Source: Nageia nagi (Eukaryota > Pinophyta). From it: a stretch of DNA of 64,000 nucleotides. The position numbers were made by a program, and so were the translations under genes. Location: NCBI GenBank assembly GCA_050084985.1, contig JBITNC010000001.1, forward strand, positions 194,742,001 through 194,806,000. The letters run 5' to 3'. Shown piece by piece: positions 11,901 through 23,590 of the stretch (position 1 is the stretch's first letter; each line of letters starts with the position of its first letter). Below the pieces are notes generated by a model that had not been told where the DNA came from, ran no database searches, and worked only from the letters and a program-made list of their open reading frames with translations.

Positions 11901-13186
11901 TTAATAATTGATAAAGATGGATTAGGAAATATATGGATGTTGGATGATAAAATATGAAAGTTGGTATAGTATAATGTGTATGGGAGGATGGTGGATGTTA
12001 ATATGAAAATATTATAACAAATGAATGGACATAGGATGTATTGAGTATTTAGAGAGATAAACTAATCAACTCATCAAGGCATTGATAAATATAAGTGTAA
12101 TATTAATTACTATGTAATAATAAATAATATGGGATGGAGGCATGGGATGATGAAGAAATGTAATGATCATAATATTCAAGTTGACCATATTAACCAATCA
12201 CCATTAGATTTTTTCTTCTTTAGATGATATAAAACAAAGTCATGATGTTCTCAAAATTATCATAGACTCATGTGTGTGCAATGATGTTTATTTCCATCTC
12301 TAGACAATCTCAAACTAAATGTCACAAGAGCATAAAATATATAAGCTAGTTCATCCATATGAAACGTATAGAGGTCCATAGGAAAGAAGGTTGTTAACCA
12401 ATATGGACATGTCACCACTCGTAAGGTATGCCCCATTGCCAGACAGGTGTCCATAGCCTCGATGAGGATTAACCCCTTGATCCCACTACAACCTTGCTCT
12501 ACTGCCAGTTAGGCATCCATAGCCCCGGTAGAGGATATTGTAATCATTGATATAATGTAGTAATTTTTTTTTTGACTTTTGTCATCTCTTTTCACCTCTT
12601 TTTTTTTTATAAAACTATCAAATGGTTCTTAGGTTCGAGATGAAGCGAATAATAGGATGTGTAATACTTTCGCTTGAAATCATGCTCTTGTAACACCTCA
12701 TTCTTGACTGTTTTAAGATTATTTAAATGTGAAAATGTGTATGAGTCCGTAATAACCTTAAGTGTATCATAGTCATGTTTGTTTATCATCCAAAGTTTCA
12801 AGAATTTCATGATGAAGGTGGGTAAAGTCAATAAGAATATTAATTTCATAAACTATTTCTTTTACAATAAGTATTAATCATATTTGTAAAATGGTATGGA
12901 AGTGATCATGGATAATGTATAGTATATATGCCTTGATAAATTGTTAGAATATAATCTAATACTCAAATATTCCAACATAATGGGGGATGAATATGAGGTG
13001 GAAAAAGGGGAAGACATGGAAATGCAATAAACATATTATAACCTGTTTCAAAATCAGATATGATCATTTTAATTTTTAATCATATTTTGATGTTTATGTG
13101 ATTTCTAAATCATGTTTTGATGATTTTTTTTTTTAATATGATGGAGGGCAACAGCCCCAATGTGATCTATGTAGAACATGAGGAGA
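11901..13186. other. spacer of the 11-kb element, no gene
   Basis: AT-rich and without a coding pattern. A short imperfect repeat at about 12435-12535 carries CCAGACAGGTGTCCATAGCC and CCAGTTAGGCATCCATAGCC. A second pair, CAACAGCCCCAATGTGA and CGACTGCCCCAATGTGA, lies at 13149-13225. Confidence 0.55.
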
Positions 13187-14506
13187 TCAAAAGTAAGATG
13201 GGGGACGACTGCCCCAATGTGAATGATGTGAAGAAGATTGAATATCCTTATGAAAATAACATAATTCATTATTGTTTAATTGTGTGGAATGTATGTATGT
13301 ATTTGGTAGATTATGTAAATTGTTATTTATCAATAAATGTATATCTACTTCAAATTGTCTATCATCCATCAAATCATGAAGGGCATGATTTAATTGGTGG
13401 CAATGTTCAGTATTATGCCCCAAGTGATGATGATAAATATGATGTCCATACTTATCATATTTTATTGACTTAGGCTTTAGGTTTTCTTTCATTATATGAT
13501 CTACCACCCTCTTAGGTTGTTCCAAAGATTGCATTCCATCGATGTAATCATCTTTGGATTTTAATTTCCATCTCATATCTTTATGATTATGCCCTTGCCT
13601 AGCAAATATGGATGATGATTTCCCCTTTGAATTTTGCATAGGAGGTTTTGTTTTTGATGATTTTGTAATATTATAATGTGAGTATGGATTTTCATCTCTT
13701 CGTACACAATGGAGTACTCCCTCATGAATGTATTTTAGACAACCATGAAATGTAGATGGGACACATTCCATTTCTGGAATCCATGGTCTACCTAGAATAA
13801 TATTATATTGTTCAATGTTCCCTTCAATGATATATAATGATGTTTGTATCATCTTACACCCAATGGTGATAGGTAACACTATTGACCCTATTGTTGAACA
13901 TAAGGCATTATTAAATGCTTTTATTTGTAATGATGGTAAAGAAATATGAGAGAAAGGAAGATTCAATTTGTGATATGCCAATGTAGATATGATATTGACA
14001 TCTGACCCTTCGTGTATTAATATCCTCTTAACCATTTTACCATTTACTTTACCAATGACATGGAGAGGTGGATCTAACCTTTGAAGTCCCTTGTTTGGTT
14101 GTCTCTCATGGTCATAAAAAGAAATTATAGGCTGTTGTATCAATGGAGAGATTTGCATTTTGGATTTTTGATTATATGATATATTAATTTGTTTTTCTTG
14201 TATGTTTTGAGTTCTAGTATCAACTCCAACTATTCTTATAATAGGTTGATTACTTGGATTCCAGGTGGGTGTCACTTGACTGTAATTAGGTACAATAGAT
14301 ACCGTATTTACTTGATATGAAGGAAGTGAGTCTTGAAAATTTTTTAAATTTTGATCTGGAATAGAAGTATAGTCTTCACCTTCCAAGTTATTATCTTTGA
14401 TTGAATTTTGAGTTCTATTTCTCAATGCTAGACAATTTTTTGTACTATGACCCCTTTGATGGTGATAATTACAATACTCATTTTTGTTATATTTTTCTTT
14501 TCTCAT
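13187..14506 (-). pseudogene. Gag zinc knuckle and aspartic protease of the 11-kb element
   Basis: 439 open codons. Near the N-terminus CNYHHQRGHSTKNC is a Gypsy-type zinc knuckle with the second Cys replaced by His. At about residues 140-260 lies a retropepsin-like domain: DPPLHVIGKVNG, then ILIHEGSDVNIIS where the catalytic Asp of the usual IDEGS is His, and later IILGRPWI. A second knuckle-like YHHHLGHNTEHC lies toward the C-terminus. The protease would cut the Gag polyprotein, but the lost Asp predicts it is dead. It is in the same frame as the two upstream blocks (differences of 795 and 1791 bases are multiples of three), so all three were one polyprotein. The frame ends shortly after the second knuckle with no RT. 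Confidence 0.85.
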
Positions 14507-14587
14507 AATTTTTATTTCACCGTATTTAATCTTGACCTTCTCAATTATAACTACCTGAGCAATAACTTCTTCAAGAGTATTATATCA

Positions 14588-15301
14588 TTAGATTTGTAAT
14601 ATACTAGCTATAGGCCTTAAACAATTTTGACTAAATAATTTAACTAACTCCTCCTGAGGTAAAGTATAGGGCATGCCATAGAGTATATCCCTCGATCGTG
14701 AAACAAATTCAACGATTGATTCATTTTGAGATTGTTTTAGTTCTACAAGATCCATAATAGAATATTCCTCTTTGATATAAATCCTAAAATGTTTTAAGAA
14801 CAAGTTTGCCAATTGAGGAAATAAATAAATACTATGTCATGGTAAATTATTATACCATTCCAGGGCTTGGGCTGCAAGTTTCATGGGGAACAAACGTATC
14901 ATCAAGTCCTCATCATTATAAATTAGGTAATTTGAAAACTTAAACCACCTTAAATGTTCCTTAGGATCCTTATTTCCTGTAAAAGAAATTATCTTAGGTA
15001 TTTCAAAGTTGTAAGGTAATTTCTTCTTAGGGACACTTGGATGGATGGGTTCATTGCAAATATTATCATATGTAAACTTCTTGAACCCTAATATATTCAT
15101 TTCTTTATTCATGAAATCCTTTATGAAATCCTCTAATTCATTATCTGTCCAACTACCCTGAGGGTGTTTTTGGTATCTTCTATGATTGGTATTTCTTTCT
15201 GACTTTAGGTTTGAATCATAAGATTCATCAAAAGGAGATCTTGATAACAATGATGAAGATGATAATGATAGAAGATTAGAAGGTAAATGATGCCCTTGCA
15301 T
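14588..15301 (-). pseudogene. Gag capsid region of the 11-kb element
   Basis: Two same-frame open blocks (15301-14837 and 14812-14588) are split by a single TGA where a Trp codon is likely. Motifs typical of the retrotransposon gag domain are clear: PKIISFTGNKDPKEHLRWF, AAQALEWYNNLP, FPQLANLFLKHF, LVELKQSQNESIVEFVSR. This is the capsid-forming core that packages element RNA. TAA and TGA at 14590-14585 interrupt the link to the knuckle-protease block. Confidence 0.88.
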
Positions 15302-15400
15302 TGGATTTCTAAAAATTGTAGGTGGTTGTACTTTATTTTGTTGAGACTTCTCATGAAGTAACCAACTATCTCAAACTTCTTGTTTTACCTTATCAAAAAT

Positions 15401-17092
15401 TTATCGTTGTTTGTCAAGCTCTTGCTTTTCTTTTTCTTTGAGTTCTATATTCTTTTCTTTAAGTTTGGCTTCCTCTTCTAACTTACTTTGAACATCTTCA
15501 TATCTTTTACTAAAGTTTATAGTTTCTTCATAATCTCTCTCTATGTGTTTTCTCTTTGCCTCCAACTCCGCAAAAGAGGGTATCTCTCCTACCTTGAATT
15601 GTTTAGCTAAAGCTTTTTCATGTTTTTCTTGCGATGAGGTTTTCTCATAGGAGTAAGGATCATAGAACAATTTGTTTGAGATCTTACATTGAGGAGTTGT
15701 TTGCGAGGTTCTTACTGAATACAAGGTCATTCTATCAAAATCTTCCATACAAGACTTAGCCCTATGAGGTGTTTTTTGATAGGCAGGGTTAGTCATCCTA
15801 TCTTGTGAAGAGAAGCTTTGAGGTTGATAATCTAAACTCTCAAGAGGCAATTCTCTTTGTTGATTAGAGTAAGGGTATTGATATCTCCATACTTGGTAAT
15901 TAGGTGGTGATGATAATTGCGCCCAAGCTTGACTCTTTTGGTTTGCATAAGCTTTTACATCATGCTTTTGTCTTATCTCTTCTTGTCTCATTTCGTTGAA
16001 GAATTTCCCATGTTGGTTGTGAGAAATACATGCTTGTTGTTGTTTATGGGATGCCATTTGCAAAATATTCTTAGCTTTTTCACCATAGAAAATATTCCCA
16101 AGTAATTTATTTGTTGTAGGGCTATCTTCTTTATCACATTCCCAACCTTTTATCAAGCTAGTTTGATATTTTGAAGGTATTTTTAGTGGGTTCGAACAAC
16201 ATTCATCCTCATAAAACTTTGTATCATTATCATGATGTGTTGTTTCCCCACATGGATGTTCATTCCTAAGCTCGTGTGTGTTAGCTTTGGAAATTTTATT
16301 TTTATATTTTTCATTTCTTTGTGATTGAAATTCTTGAGATTCAATAATACAATCTATGGATTTTTTAATTCTTACGTGAGGCTCTCCAATTTCTACTTGT
16401 GATGAGAATGAACAAGTTTCATCCTTGAACTCAAGAATATCATGAGATTCATGGGAATCAATAGAAGGTCTTGTAACCTCTAGAAGGGGAGGAGAATGAA
16501 ATTGCAAATCTGAGGAATGTTCTGAAAGGTCTTCAAGATTCATGTCAAGCTCCTCTTCTTTAATATCATATTCATCCCAAGGTTGGGGTGAAGACATCAA
16601 GGTATCTAACTCTAGGATGTCATATGATTTAGCATAGGATGTTGCATCAAGGCTTTTGGCATTAATACTCGATTCATCCCTTAGCAAATTGGATTCATTA
16701 GGTTTGATAGTCTTGAAAGGAGATGCACAAAAAGATTTTAATATGATGAGATGTGTCAATGAGTTTTCAATCTTTATGACGGGCTCATTATTTTCAATGT
16801 CAAACTCATCCCATGATGAGGGCGAAGGAATGGAAGAACTATACTCTAGCTCTTCATGGGATCTAACAAGGCTTTCTGAATATTGAAGAAGAGGTATGGT
16901 ACATTGTTCTATTTCTACTAAGTATGATAAAAGCTTTTCAATGTCAATATAAAAATCATTCTTCATGACCTTTGAAGTAGAATAAGTATCTAAAGTTGAC
17001 TTGGCAAGATGTGACCATAGTCTTTGTATTTTTGGTTTTACTTTGATAGAAAAAGGAACATAATTTAAAAGTGCAACCAAGACAAACCTCAT
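15401..17092 (-). pseudogene. 563-codon N-terminal extension of the Gag-protease frame
   Basis: This is one open block, in frame with the Gag core and separated from it only by a TAA and a TGA at 15400-15350, both explicable by C-to-T changes. It is acidic, Ser-rich and of low complexity (SSPQPWDEYDIKEEELD, SSIPSPSSWDEFDIE), and ends in a Lys/Glu coiled-coil-like stretch (KLEEEAKLKEKNIELKEKEK). No known domain was recognised. Gag proteins of most Gypsy elements lack such a long leader domain. A role as a Gag N-terminal assembly region is a guess. Confidence 0.7.
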
Positions 17093-17279
17093 AATGATAA
17101 AATTCTTTTAAGGCCTTATGAAATGCATTTAAACAAGTAAAATACATTTATGCATACTACCCTCCCAAACATTCATGTCCATTTACTTATCTTATCTTAA
17201 TGTGATACAATCAAAAGTTTATTTTAAGTGGATCTTTGACCTTAATAAACCCTGTTGTTCTTTTTTAATTATAATGTGA

Positions 17280-18060
17280 TTCATTATCCAACCTCTTAAT
17301 GATGTTCATTAACTCCTTCCAGCTGTGGAAGTTTTATATGTGATAAATTTCCTCTTCTTACTAGTCACATATCTCTTCGACCTCCAATGGAGTGGTAAGA
17401 GCAGACTTAGTAAAAAGCCATTAAGTGTAGATAAATTAATTAAGTGAGGTTCAATTACTCCTCCAAGGGTCACATATCCCTTCGACCTCCAATGGAGTGG
17501 TAAGGGCAGACATCTTTAAGAGTGTTAATGTGAAGTATATTTCCAAATAAGATGTGAATAAATTTTACCTCTTTCACTTAACTTATTTCTGATCACTTAG
17601 GATCGCTTGAAGCGCAAAAGTGAGAGCATACTTTGTTAAGTGAAAGTACTTAGTGTATTCAAATCCATCCAATTTATTAACCTTTTAATATGATTTATAC
17701 TACCCAAAAACTCAATTTATTTCCTTAAGTTCATTCCAAATTAAGTGTGATTTATTTACTCCTTCCAATTGTGGAAGTATTATGTGTAGTAAATTACTTC
17801 CTCTTACTAGTCACATATCCCTTCGACCTCCAATGGAGTGGTAAGGGTAGACTTGGTAAGAGGTCATTATGTGTGGATAAATTAACCAAATTAATGATAG
17901 TGTGAATGTGAAAGAAAAGAAGAATTAATTACTCCTTCTTATTAGGTCTATTTTGGTCACCTTAGATCGCATGAAATGCAAAGGGAGAGCATAAGTAGAC
18001 AAGATAAAAAGTATTAATGTGTACGTACCCTTCACCCAAAATATGAAAATAAATACATAA
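17280..18060. repeat. tandem repeats in the leader of the 11-kb element
   Basis: CTTCGACCTCCAATGGAGTG recurs at 17375, 17480 and 17821, each time in a context such as TCACATATC-C and GGTAAG-GCAGAC. TTAACTCCTTCCA-TGTGGAAG and the GATCGC-TGAA-GCAAA block also occur twice, giving an overall period of about 345-450 bp. Confidence 0.8.
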
Positions 18061-18170
18061 CATTTTACATAAAATAAATTAATAAAAAATATGCATTTAA
18101 TCTTTTCTACCTGTTCTTATATGCATTCTAAGCAAAGGAATCACATTCAAAAGTATCCTTCCATTTTAAC

Positions 18171-18173
<3 letters not shown>

Positions 18174-18208
<35 letters not shown>
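18174..18208. repeat. (AT)n microsatellite
   Basis: An uninterrupted run of AT dinucleotides of about 35 bases inside the element leader. Confidence 0.95.
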
Positions 18209-18211
<3 letters not shown>

Positions 18212-18239
18212 GAAATAACAAAAGGAGACAAAATGACCT

Positions 18240-18365
18240 AGAATATGAGTTGCTGGCATTTAAACAAAGATCGTTGGCATTTATTCTGAGTCATCGGCAT
18301 TCGATTCCAATCGTTGGCATTCCTTTTGAGTCGTCAGCATCTGATTCCAATCGTTGGTGTTTCTG
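18240..18365. repeat. short degenerate repeats built on TCGTTGGCATT
   Basis: TTGCTGGCATTT, TCGTTGGCATTT, TCATCGGCATTC, TCGTTGGCATTC, TCGTCAGCATCT and TCGTTGGTGTTT occur every 15-25 bases. The words resemble the CpG block of the LTR (GAGTCGCCAGCGATT). Confidence 0.7.
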
Positions 18366-18490
18366 CAATAGATTTCCTAAAAAGCATAGAATACACAATT
18401 TAAAGTTAGTATATGGAAAAATTCAAATAAACCAGATAACAGAAAGGTAAAATCATTATAAATAAAAAACCTCCCTATCAATAACGGAAG

Positions 18491-18509
18491 GGCCCTCCTT
18501 CTAGCGCCA
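18491..18509 (-). promoter_or_regulatory. primer binding site of the 11-kb element
   Basis: On the - strand, 3 bases after the 5' LTR end, is TGGCGCTAGAAGGAGGGCC. It starts TGG as tRNA-complementary sites do. I cannot name the tRNA with confidence. Confidence 0.7.
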
Positions 18510-18512
18510 GAA

Positions 18513-19361
18513 TGTTACAGTGAAAATAGAGCTGGAATGTAGAATAACATAAAATACAATTATTATTAGATTTTCACTAAACCTCAAATTATGTAAAATA
18601 GGTAGAAATGTTGTAATTGGAAATTGATATTGATTTTTAGCTTAAACTACAATTTGCCCTTGGAAGGGACTTTTACAAATGCCATTTGCCAAAATGAAGG
18701 TATTAGATCTTCATTGTTTTTGATTTGCTTGCTTCTCTCCTTGATATGAACAACTTGTAAATCCTACACACATGCAAAAGATAATAACATCAAAGCATCT
18801 ATGTATGACATGTATTAAATTGAAGCTAGCATAAAACAATAAAAGGTATGAGCTCACAAGATTTTGGCAGCATTACCCTACTTCAAAAATTGGGTCAAGA
18901 TTGGGTCCCTATTGCTTTGTATTGGCTTGTATTTATAGATTTTAAGTGAGATGTTCCAAGGCTAGTAAGGGGAAGTGAAAAGCCCCCATAGGTCGTAACT
19001 GACCCCCTCTATCCACATCATCTTGGAAGAATTAAATGTTTCAACTTTCTCTTGCTATTTTGGTTTCTATTCGACTGTTACAGAGTCACCAACGATTACT
19101 AGGTAGACGTCGACGATCATCCCAAAACACCGGCGTTTGTTTTGGGTTGTCGATGACTGGTTTTCAATTTTTATAACAATATTAACATGATTGCCAAATA
19201 GCCAATTTTTATCAAAAAGGGGTCATGTGACCACTTGTTTTGCATGTACTCGATGAGAGCTATCCAATAATATGGTTTTTAAACCTATTTTATATTGTCA
19301 CAAAGAGTTATGATTATTCCAATGTTTACTAGTTAAAAAGGGACATTTTTAGGTGTCTACA
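18513..19361 (-). repeat. 5' LTR of the 11-kb element
   Basis: 849 bp, begins TGTTACAGTG and ends GTGTCTACA. It is the same length as its partner at 8331-9179. Confidence 0.95.
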
Positions 19362-19366
19362 TATGC
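19362..19366. repeat. target site duplication TATGC (right)
   Basis: Matches 8326-8330. Confidence 0.93.
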
Positions 19367-19740
19367 CATTCCTTTTGAGGTTTTGGCTCATGATATGTTT
19401 TGGCCTTATTTGCCATATTACTTTGATCATTAGGCTACATTTCACCCAAAATTAACATATTCTTAGCTTGAATTTCACTTGTTTTAAAATTTCCTATTAC
19501 TAATTAGCATGTTTCTTATTCTATATCAATATTACTTTTAGGAATACATAGAATGTTAATGTTATGTTATGTTCATGTTATTCCTATTACAATGTTAATG
19601 CAATGTTAAACTATGATGAATGCTATGTTTTTATATCTAGTTATGTTAAATAGATCTCTAAGGATGAAAATATATCAAATAATATTATTAGTGTATGATT
19701 TATGTAAAGAAATTTTTTTAATTAATAATTAAAGCTAATC
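19362..19740 (-). pseudogene. LINE-A ORF1 start and 5' leader, cut off by the 11-kb insertion
   Basis: A Met at 19416 starts MANKAKTYHEPKPQKEWH on the - strand, which stops at the TATGC boundary. The frame resumes past the element at 8330 with TIARETFHGG and leads into the ORF1 domain. From 19417 to about 19740 the DNA is AT-rich and would be the LINE leader; its outer limit is not defined. Confidence 0.65.
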
Positions 19741-20574
19741 ATACAGGAAAGGTTGGGTGGAATTGGCATACACCTTGAGGTCAATAATTGTGAAGATCCT
19801 CATACTGCCCAAAATATTAAGATACTATTATTGTCTTTAGCTATAAACTATATGTCATAGAAGAACATAAATTTTTTTGAAAAGATGGCATCATAAGATA
19901 GCTTCACCATATGCAAGAAGAGGGGAATAAATTATCCACATGATTTTCATACTACCAACCACCATATGAAGAATCAAGAACAAACCAACATTTCCTTTAT
20001 TACAAGTCTTAGGAGCAACAAGAGCATTTGTATGAGAGGGAACTCTACAAGGATTAGTAATACTTTAACTAGAGTTTACAATTTTTAGGGAAAACATCCC
20101 ACCTAGATTAATGGAAGGATGAAAATGCCTATATCATAGTCCATACTAATACAGGTCTTGGGAGGATGAGACCAATCTCTATTTGAAGGAGATCCTTGAG
20201 GACATTGTAGACTTCATCAAGAGAAGTTGTGAGACCTAGAGGAGCTTCTCATGAAGTTGGGAGGTACTTAGCTAATAGTGGGTGAGGCATTCCCTTAATA
20301 CTCCATAAGATTATGACGATGTTGAATTTCATAATTCACTTTTTCACCCTGAAAAGAGATTTGTAACTAATAATAATAAAAGATAACATAGTTATCAGAA
20401 AGTGAAAATATAATCCAAAATACAATTGATAGAATACTACCTTATTTTTTATTTTCCATAGATGGAAGAGCATGATGATATGGAAGCATTCTGAATAGAA
20501 GCAAGGTTTACAACAAATTTCATAGAGTCCCTCAATAAAGCATGAGGCTAAAGAAAGGAGCTTCTTATAAAAGA
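19740..20574 (-). pseudogene. LINE-C ORF2 tail, far C-terminus
   Basis: The - strand carries HLWKIKNKVVFYQ near 20455, the tryptophan-rich block typical of plant L1 ORF2 C-termini. It continues the zinc-binding tail found at 25242-25400 on the other side of the 4.7-kb insertion. Downstream of it to 19740 only AT-rich sequence is seen. Confidence 0.6.
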
Positions 20575-20579
20575 TTAAA
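20575..20579. repeat. target site duplication TTAAA (left)
   Basis: TTAAA lies directly before the LTR TGTAATG and recurs at 25237-25241. Confidence 0.9.
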
Positions 20580-21680
20580 TGTAATGTCCCCAAATTTGTA
20601 AAATGTCCACTTTCTCTCCTCTTGGAGTGTGACATTCATGGCAAAGGAGGAGAAACCAAAAATAAATTAATTTAGGAGTATTTTATTAATATTTTGCATT
20701 TATTTCTATAACCAAGGCTAAAGAGACCCTTGAGGCACTCACCCTTGGATTTTATTTAATTAATCTGGCTCAATTATTTGTAATTAATGTAATATTAGTC
20801 TCTCATAATGGGACATTGCATTTATGAGCCATTGATATTGTAATTTGGCATCTTTAGGAAACCATTATGGGATGTTGGGCTTCTTGGGTCCCTAGATGAT
20901 TTAATTTGTCATCCCAAGACACCAGAAGAGGGATGTTGCACTTTGGGTGATTCCAAGGTATGAGAGATCTTGTTATAAGAGGAGATGGGATGCATCATTT
21001 GGGGGATGCTCAAATATCATTAGAGTTTATCTCTTTCCAGGGGTTAGTAGCTAGTGGAGTTGTAGCTTTCCAGCTAGCTTAGTGGGAGAGCTTAAGCCAG
21101 TGTGGAGTTCTTACCTAAGCTAGGATAGTAGCTCGAGCTAGTGAGGTGGAGTTGCTAGAGTAGCTCGAGCTAGTGAGGTGGAGTTACTAGAATAGTTCAA
21201 GCCAATGTGGTGGAACTATTCCATCCTTGATCCAAATCCAACCAATGGGATAGATCCAGATCTAGCCAGTGCAACCATATTCTAGATCCAAATCTAACCT
21301 ACCAAATTAGTGTGAGGAGGCATGTCCTAGATCCAAACCAGCCAAATCAGTATGAGGAGGCTCATCCAGCATTAGGGAGAAGAGGTTGAAGAACTTGCAA
21401 GGCTAGATCATCTAAATCTACCTTATGAGGGCAAACATCCCCCATCTTAAGCATTTGGGTATTTTTCCTTGAGTATTGTACTTGTCCATTTGGGACATCC
21501 CAGCTCTTGAAGAATAAAATTCATTTATGGCTCTATTTCTTGTTTAATTTGTAGATCTAATTTGAATTGAGCAGGTTAGAAAAATATAAAAATATATATA
21601 AATTCCTAAGTAGTGATATTTCAACTTGGAATATTACACTTTAACAAAAATTGCATTTTGTGAGTTTTGGGGATATTATA
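20580..21680 (+). repeat. 5' LTR of the 4.66-kb element
   Basis: 1101 bp. The final CA has decayed to TA. It contains an internal 33-bp-scale repeat AGCTCGAGCTAGTGAGGTGG around 21130-21200. Confidence 0.93.
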
Positions 21681-21681
21681 G

Positions 21682-21696
21682 TGGTATCAGAGCTAG
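21682..21696 (+). promoter_or_regulatory. primer binding site, initiator Met tRNA
   Basis: TGGTATCAGAGCTAG, one base after the LTR, is nearly the complement of the initiator-Met tRNA 3' end (TGGTATCAGAGC...). Confidence 0.92.
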
Positions 21697-21721
21697 TTTT
21701 CTTGCCAGCCTGTATTAGCTC

Positions 21722-22957
21722 ATGCTACCTAAGATCCATAATTACTACTTGAGAGGAAGAAGTGATCCTGATTACCAGCCAAGATTAGAGGAGAGAGACA
21801 TAATAGATCTGGAGGGATCTGAAGAGTGGGAGGAAGCTGAACAAGGGAACATGGTCGATTCCAACATAGCCATCTTAGATGCATTAAGGAAGATGATAGA
21901 GCAATTGCAGATACTCACATCCCAAAGAGGGAACTAGACTCCACCACCTAGCTAGGAGAATAGAAATAGCCAAGGAGAGATCTCATCTGGGGCTAGATCT
22001 CATTACCAGAAGTCTATACCTATTCCACCTAAGCCTCTTTTCAAAAAAGAGGAAGATCCAGAGGAGATCTATCAAATACATCAGGAGAGGCTCAACCAAT
22101 TGTTTGATGAGTACATGGCCAAACTAGTAGAGTACAAAAACATCATATCTTTCCAAGAATTTCATGGACAATTAGAGGGAGGACAAGGAGGATGCCCACC
22201 TATCTTTAAGGATCCATTGCAGAAGATCCAATTGGAGAAATTTGATGGAGGTGCAGGGATCTCGATAAGAGGATGGATTCACCAGCTCCAAATGTACCTG
22301 TATTTCAATTCCATGGTAGAAAATGAGGCCATACATTTTGCCACACTCTCCCTAAAGGGACGAGCCTATGAGTGGTGGCACCATGGATTGAAAATGTTGG
22401 GGCATGACTAGATCTCAAATTTTGATGAATTTTGCCAAAGGTTGCTGGAACATTTTAAAAAGAAGACTAAAGAAAGTTACTTCCATGAGCTCACCAAGAT
22501 CGAATAGAAAGGTATAGTTGAAGAATATGTAGATGAGTTTATGAATGTTCCTATTATGGTTTTAGGTCTATCAGAAGCTAGAAGGATGGCTATGTTCATG
22601 GAGGGTTTGAATGAAAATATCAAAGCATCTATCAAAGCATTTGAGCCAAACAATCTTTATGAGGCAATCAAAAGGGCTGTAGCACTTGAATCAACTAGTC
22701 TGATCTAAGGAAAGAGCAATCAAGGAAGGATGCAGCCACCCTAGCAACAAATTATGCCAGCAAGTAAAATGAATGGGAGCCAAGGAAGGCTCACATCTCC
22801 ACTAAGGAGAAATGCATGGCCATTGGAGTAGACATAGAGGGATCAAGAGATCTCATGTTATGAAATGAGAAGAAGGAAAATGTGCTTTATCTGTAGAGGA
22901 TCATGGGAGCTAGGCCATCACTGCAATGGGAAGGTGTAGCTTAGTTATGTAGAGGTA
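21722..22957 (+). pseudogene. Gag of the 4.66-kb element
   Basis: The Met lies only 25 bases after the primer site. One frame runs through the whole stretch with stops at 21935, 21953, 22409, 22505 and later, most replacing Trp or Gln codons. Capsid landmarks: LEKFDGGAGISIRGWIHQLQ, AIHFATLSLKGRAYEWWHHG, FDEFCQRLLEHFKKK. A zinc knuckle CFICRGSWELGHHC is at 22883-22924; its spacing is two residues longer than the usual CX2CX4HX4C. It would package the element's RNA into virus-like particles if translated. Confidence 0.88.
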
Positions 22958-23590
22958 GTGGAGATGGAGGAACCTGAATCAAATCTGTGGAGCATTTCAA
23001 AATTTGTGGAAGATTTTTCCACTCACAGCACCTTGGCCACCATTAGTGGAGCACCCCATTGCCCCACATTGCACATTCAGGGAAGAGCTCTAGGAGAAGA
23101 AGTGACTATTCCTATCAATGGAGGGGCATCTCACAACTTCATTGATGCTTTGTTTGCTGCTAAGAAAGGAGTAAGGATGGATGTTTTTGAAGGATTCAAT
23201 GTGGCTAATGCTAATAGCTAGATCTCATTTTCCAATAAGGTGATTAGATAACTTCCAGTTGAGACCAAAAATTATTCCATGAGAAGTGATTTCTATGTAT
23301 ATCCCATGGGAGGGACCTTGCACATGGTCTTTGGAATTCAATGGCTGAAAAACTTTGGGGGAGATTAGGACAAATTATGACACCTTAGAAATGAAGTTCT
23401 TGGCAAATGGAAAGGAGGTCATCATGAGAGGATTATAGGGAAACAATAGGGCCACTTCACAAGCCCATCAATTGGAAGTAATAGAAGAGCCAAAGTAGCA
23501 ACATCAAATCATTCCTCACATTCCAGATAGAACTACCATGCAAGATGTCACCCAGTCCCAAGGTAACATGCCCACATTTGCTTAGCCATT
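22958..23590 (+). pseudogene. retropepsin-like protease of the 4.66-kb element
   Basis: This is in frame with Gag. PTLHIQGRALGEEVTIPINGGASHNFID is the Gypsy protease N-terminus in family terms; the catalytic Asp of I/LDGGAS has become Asn (AAT, 23117-23119). MVFGIQWLKNFG and EMKFLANGKEVIMRG complete the usual protease end after one frameshift. The coding pattern ends at about 23590 (QGNMPTFA), before any RT motif. Confidence 0.82.

Larger units (their letters stand above)
8331..19361 (-). mobile_element. 11.0-kb non-autonomous Ty3/Gypsy-type LTR retrotransposon (gag-pro only)
   Basis: Two 849-bp direct LTRs (TG...CA), a 5-bp TATGC target duplication, a TGGCGC-starting primer site next to the 5' LTR and a purine run next to the 3' LTR define a complete insertion read right to left. 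The interior codes for Gag and aspartic protease (17092-13187) and shows no RT, RNase H or integrase in the 3.9 kb that follow, only tandem repeats and spacer. It must have been mobilised by a partner's pol. Comparing the LTRs by eye gives about 39 differences, mostly transitions (roughly 4-5%), so the insertion is old but younger than its LINE-A host. Confidence 0.93.

Noticed and set aside
13117-13473. 118-codon + strand open stretch
   Set aside because: It overlaps the end of the Gag-protease frame on the other strand and runs into repeat spacer; no family resemblance.
17375-17845. CRISPR-like array (three copies of a 20-base word)
   Set aside because: Spacing is irregular (105 and 341 bases), flanks are themselves repeated, and the setting is a plant retrotransposon leader.
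20336-20635. 99-codon - strand open stretch as a stand-alone gene
   Set aside because: It crosses the boundary between the LTR (from 20580) and the LINE tail; only the part below 20575 is LINE-derived.
21682-21696. tRNA gene fragment
   Set aside because: Only the 3'-end complement is present, at the exact primer-site position; no cloverleaf around it. The same holds for 43342-43353 and 61046-61061.
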